From the NCBI GenBank assembly GCA_012513595.1, contig JAAZBY010000139.1:1-5657 (forward strand): a stretch of 5,657 bases of DNA. The letters run 5' to 3'. Below the pieces are notes generated by a model. It saw only the letters and a list, made by a program, of their open reading frames with translations, did no database searches and was not told the DNA's origin. This document shows, in pieces, positions 5,461 to 5,657 of this stretch (the stretch's first letter is position 1; every line of letters starts with the position of its first letter). A program made the translations under genes and the position numbers. The stretch comes from Chloroflexota bacterium. GTDB lineage: Bacteria; Chloroflexota; Anaerolineae; UBA1429.

Positions 5461-5657
5461 CCTCTGGCTGATCGCGCGCTACGAGTATCGGCGCATTGCC
5501 GGGCACCGCTCCTTCATCATCTCGACGCTGGCGCTGCCCGTCGTGATCGTGGGCCTCATGGCGCTGATCATCATCGTCGAGGAGGGCGCTGGGGGGAACC
5601 GTACCCCCATCGGCTATGTGGACGAGTCCGGGTTGTTGGCCCCGGCCGGCCCGCAGG
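5453..5657 (+). CDS. ABC-2 type permease, NatB-like, N-terminal part (cut by window edge)
   Basis: The first 68 codons, MHSLWLIARYEYRRIAGHRS onward, are present before the right edge. The 'ARYEYRR' cytoplasmic lead-in is followed by one hydrophobic span (about 21-42), then an outward segment with IGYVDESGLL (53-62). This is the typical opening of NatB/ABC-2 permeases, where a large extracytoplasmic domain follows the first helix; the remaining helices lie outside the window. AGGAG (5441-5445) sits 7 nt before the ATG at 5453, which starts inside the last codons of the ATPase gene. With that ATPase it should form an exporter of ions, peptides or lipids; the substrate is not determined. Confidence 0.88.
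   Translation, partial: MHSLWLIARYEYRRIAGHRSFIISTLALPVVIVGLMALIIIVEEGAGGNRTPIGYVDESGLLAPAGPQ

Overview
The window is GC-rich bacterial DNA, roughly two-thirds G+C, packed with genes on both strands and without any visible mobile element, CRISPR array or RNA gene. Strong Shine-Dalgarno sequences, a TGCTACAAT extended -10 box and the gene content (TIM-barrel sugar isomerase, hydroxyacid dehydrogenase, oligogalacturonate-lyase-like propeller, NatA/NatB-type ABC pair) suggest a free-living heterotroph. Chloroflexota (Anaerolineae-like) is my best guess, but it rests on general impression and no marker gene is present.

The minus-strand half (3498 down to 1) is one probable operon read right to left: a small cupin (3205-3498), a beta-propeller protein resembling oligogalacturonate lyases (1964-3142), a short-chain dehydrogenase (1078-1935), an AP-endonuclease-2-fold sugar isomerase/epimerase (225-1001), and the first 76 codons of a D-2-hydroxyacid dehydrogenase (1-228). 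That last gene starts at a GTG overlapping the isomerase stop codon and runs off the left edge. Together they look like a catabolic module for a sugar acid or oligosaccharide: propeller lyase or binding protein, isomerase, and two NAD(P)-dependent oxidoreductases. The substrate cannot be read from the sequence. Two of the gaps inside the operon each hold a perfect GC hairpin with a 5-nt loop and no T tract.

A 364-bp divergent intergenic region (3499-3862) separates the two halves. It carries a good sigma70-type promoter for the minus operon (TTGACC-17 bp-TATGCT) and a weaker candidate for the plus genes (TATACT). Short dyads sit over both -10 boxes, and a direct repeat plus a palindrome lie between them.

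The plus-strand half holds a six-helix membrane protein of LiaI/LiaF-like (DUF5668-like) character (3863-4396). Next comes a short gap with its own extended -10 promoter and leader hairpin, followed by a NatA-type ABC ATPase (4528-5460) and the start of its ABC-2 permease (5453 onward, cut by the right edge). ATPase and permease overlap by 8 bp and form an exporter.

I found no clearly new system. The items most worth a second look are the paired intercistronic hairpins, a cupin that has lost canonical metal ligands, an Asn-to-His change at the expected tetrad position of the dehydrogenase, and the dyad-rich divergent promoter region.
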